Below, in pieces: positions 63,911 through 64,000 of a DNA stretch of 64,000 bases. The notes below the pieces were generated by a model. The model searched no databases. It worked only from the letters and a program-made list of their open reading frames with translations, and was not told where the DNA came from. Within the stretch, counting starts at the first letter, position 1. The number at the start of each line of letters is the position of its first letter. Position numbers and translations under genes: made by a program. This DNA comes from Polytrichum commune. Its lineage: Eukaryota; Streptophyta; Polytrichopsida; Polytrichales; Polytrichaceae. The DNA lies in contig OX485804.1 of NCBI GenBank assembly GCA_950295325.1, forward strand, positions 1,116,001 to 1,180,000. The letters run 5' to 3'.

Positions 63911-64000
63911 CTAACTTAGTACTTCTGGAATCAATCCAAAGGGGATGTTCCCAACAAAATAACTCGCACAATACGAACATTGTTTCAGAGCTTTCGGAGA

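Overview
This is nuclear DNA from a land plant. Several intron-bearing genes have full splice-site support, and their products are plant types: a PHD-containing ORC1, a plastid-type isopentenyl diphosphate isomerase, plant MED30, a plant multi-pass membrane protein, a phytocyanin, and the remains of a TIR-NBS-LRR resistance gene. The wording of the TIR remnant, the moderate intron sizes and the many small TIR-bearing transposons with little obvious LTR material would fit a bryophyte or another seedless plant. That is an inference, and I cannot name the species.

Layout. Positions 1-22257 are mostly intergenic. They hold miniature inverted-repeat elements (MITEs), a two-exon coiled-coil gene (6434-7640), an unrecognised small gene split by a MITE (10989-12483), a TFIIIA zinc-finger fragment (14079-14380) and a diverged 400-bp direct duplication (17463-18260). 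ORC1 fills 22258-28810 on the minus strand with 17 exons that I could join in frame (974 aa). Four E2F-like sites lie upstream of it. Positions 29989-37500 show no gene. A six-exon IDI gene (309 aa) lies at 37549-41427 on the plus strand. Its first intron holds five degenerate tandem copies of the end of exon 1. A nine-exon membrane-protein gene (522 aa) covers 43955-50147, and MED30 (193 aa, three exons) follows on the minus strand at 51188-53045. From 53100 to 59280 there are only dispersed repeats. A decayed TIR-NBS-LRR gene lies at 59290-61810 on the minus strand. The window ends in the first intron of a phytocyanin gene that starts at 62938.

The genes are unrelated housekeeping or cell-surface genes with no operon-like logic. 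The most unusual theme is in first introns. ORC1 and IDI both carry tandem duplications that start at the exon 1 donor region, and the membrane-protein and phytocyanin genes share one dispersed repeat just inside intron 1. I found no new enzymatic system, tRNA, rRNA or CRISPR array, and recognised no LTR element. Exon models come from reading splice sites and checking phase by hand. Repeat boundaries are approximate unless terminal bases are given.
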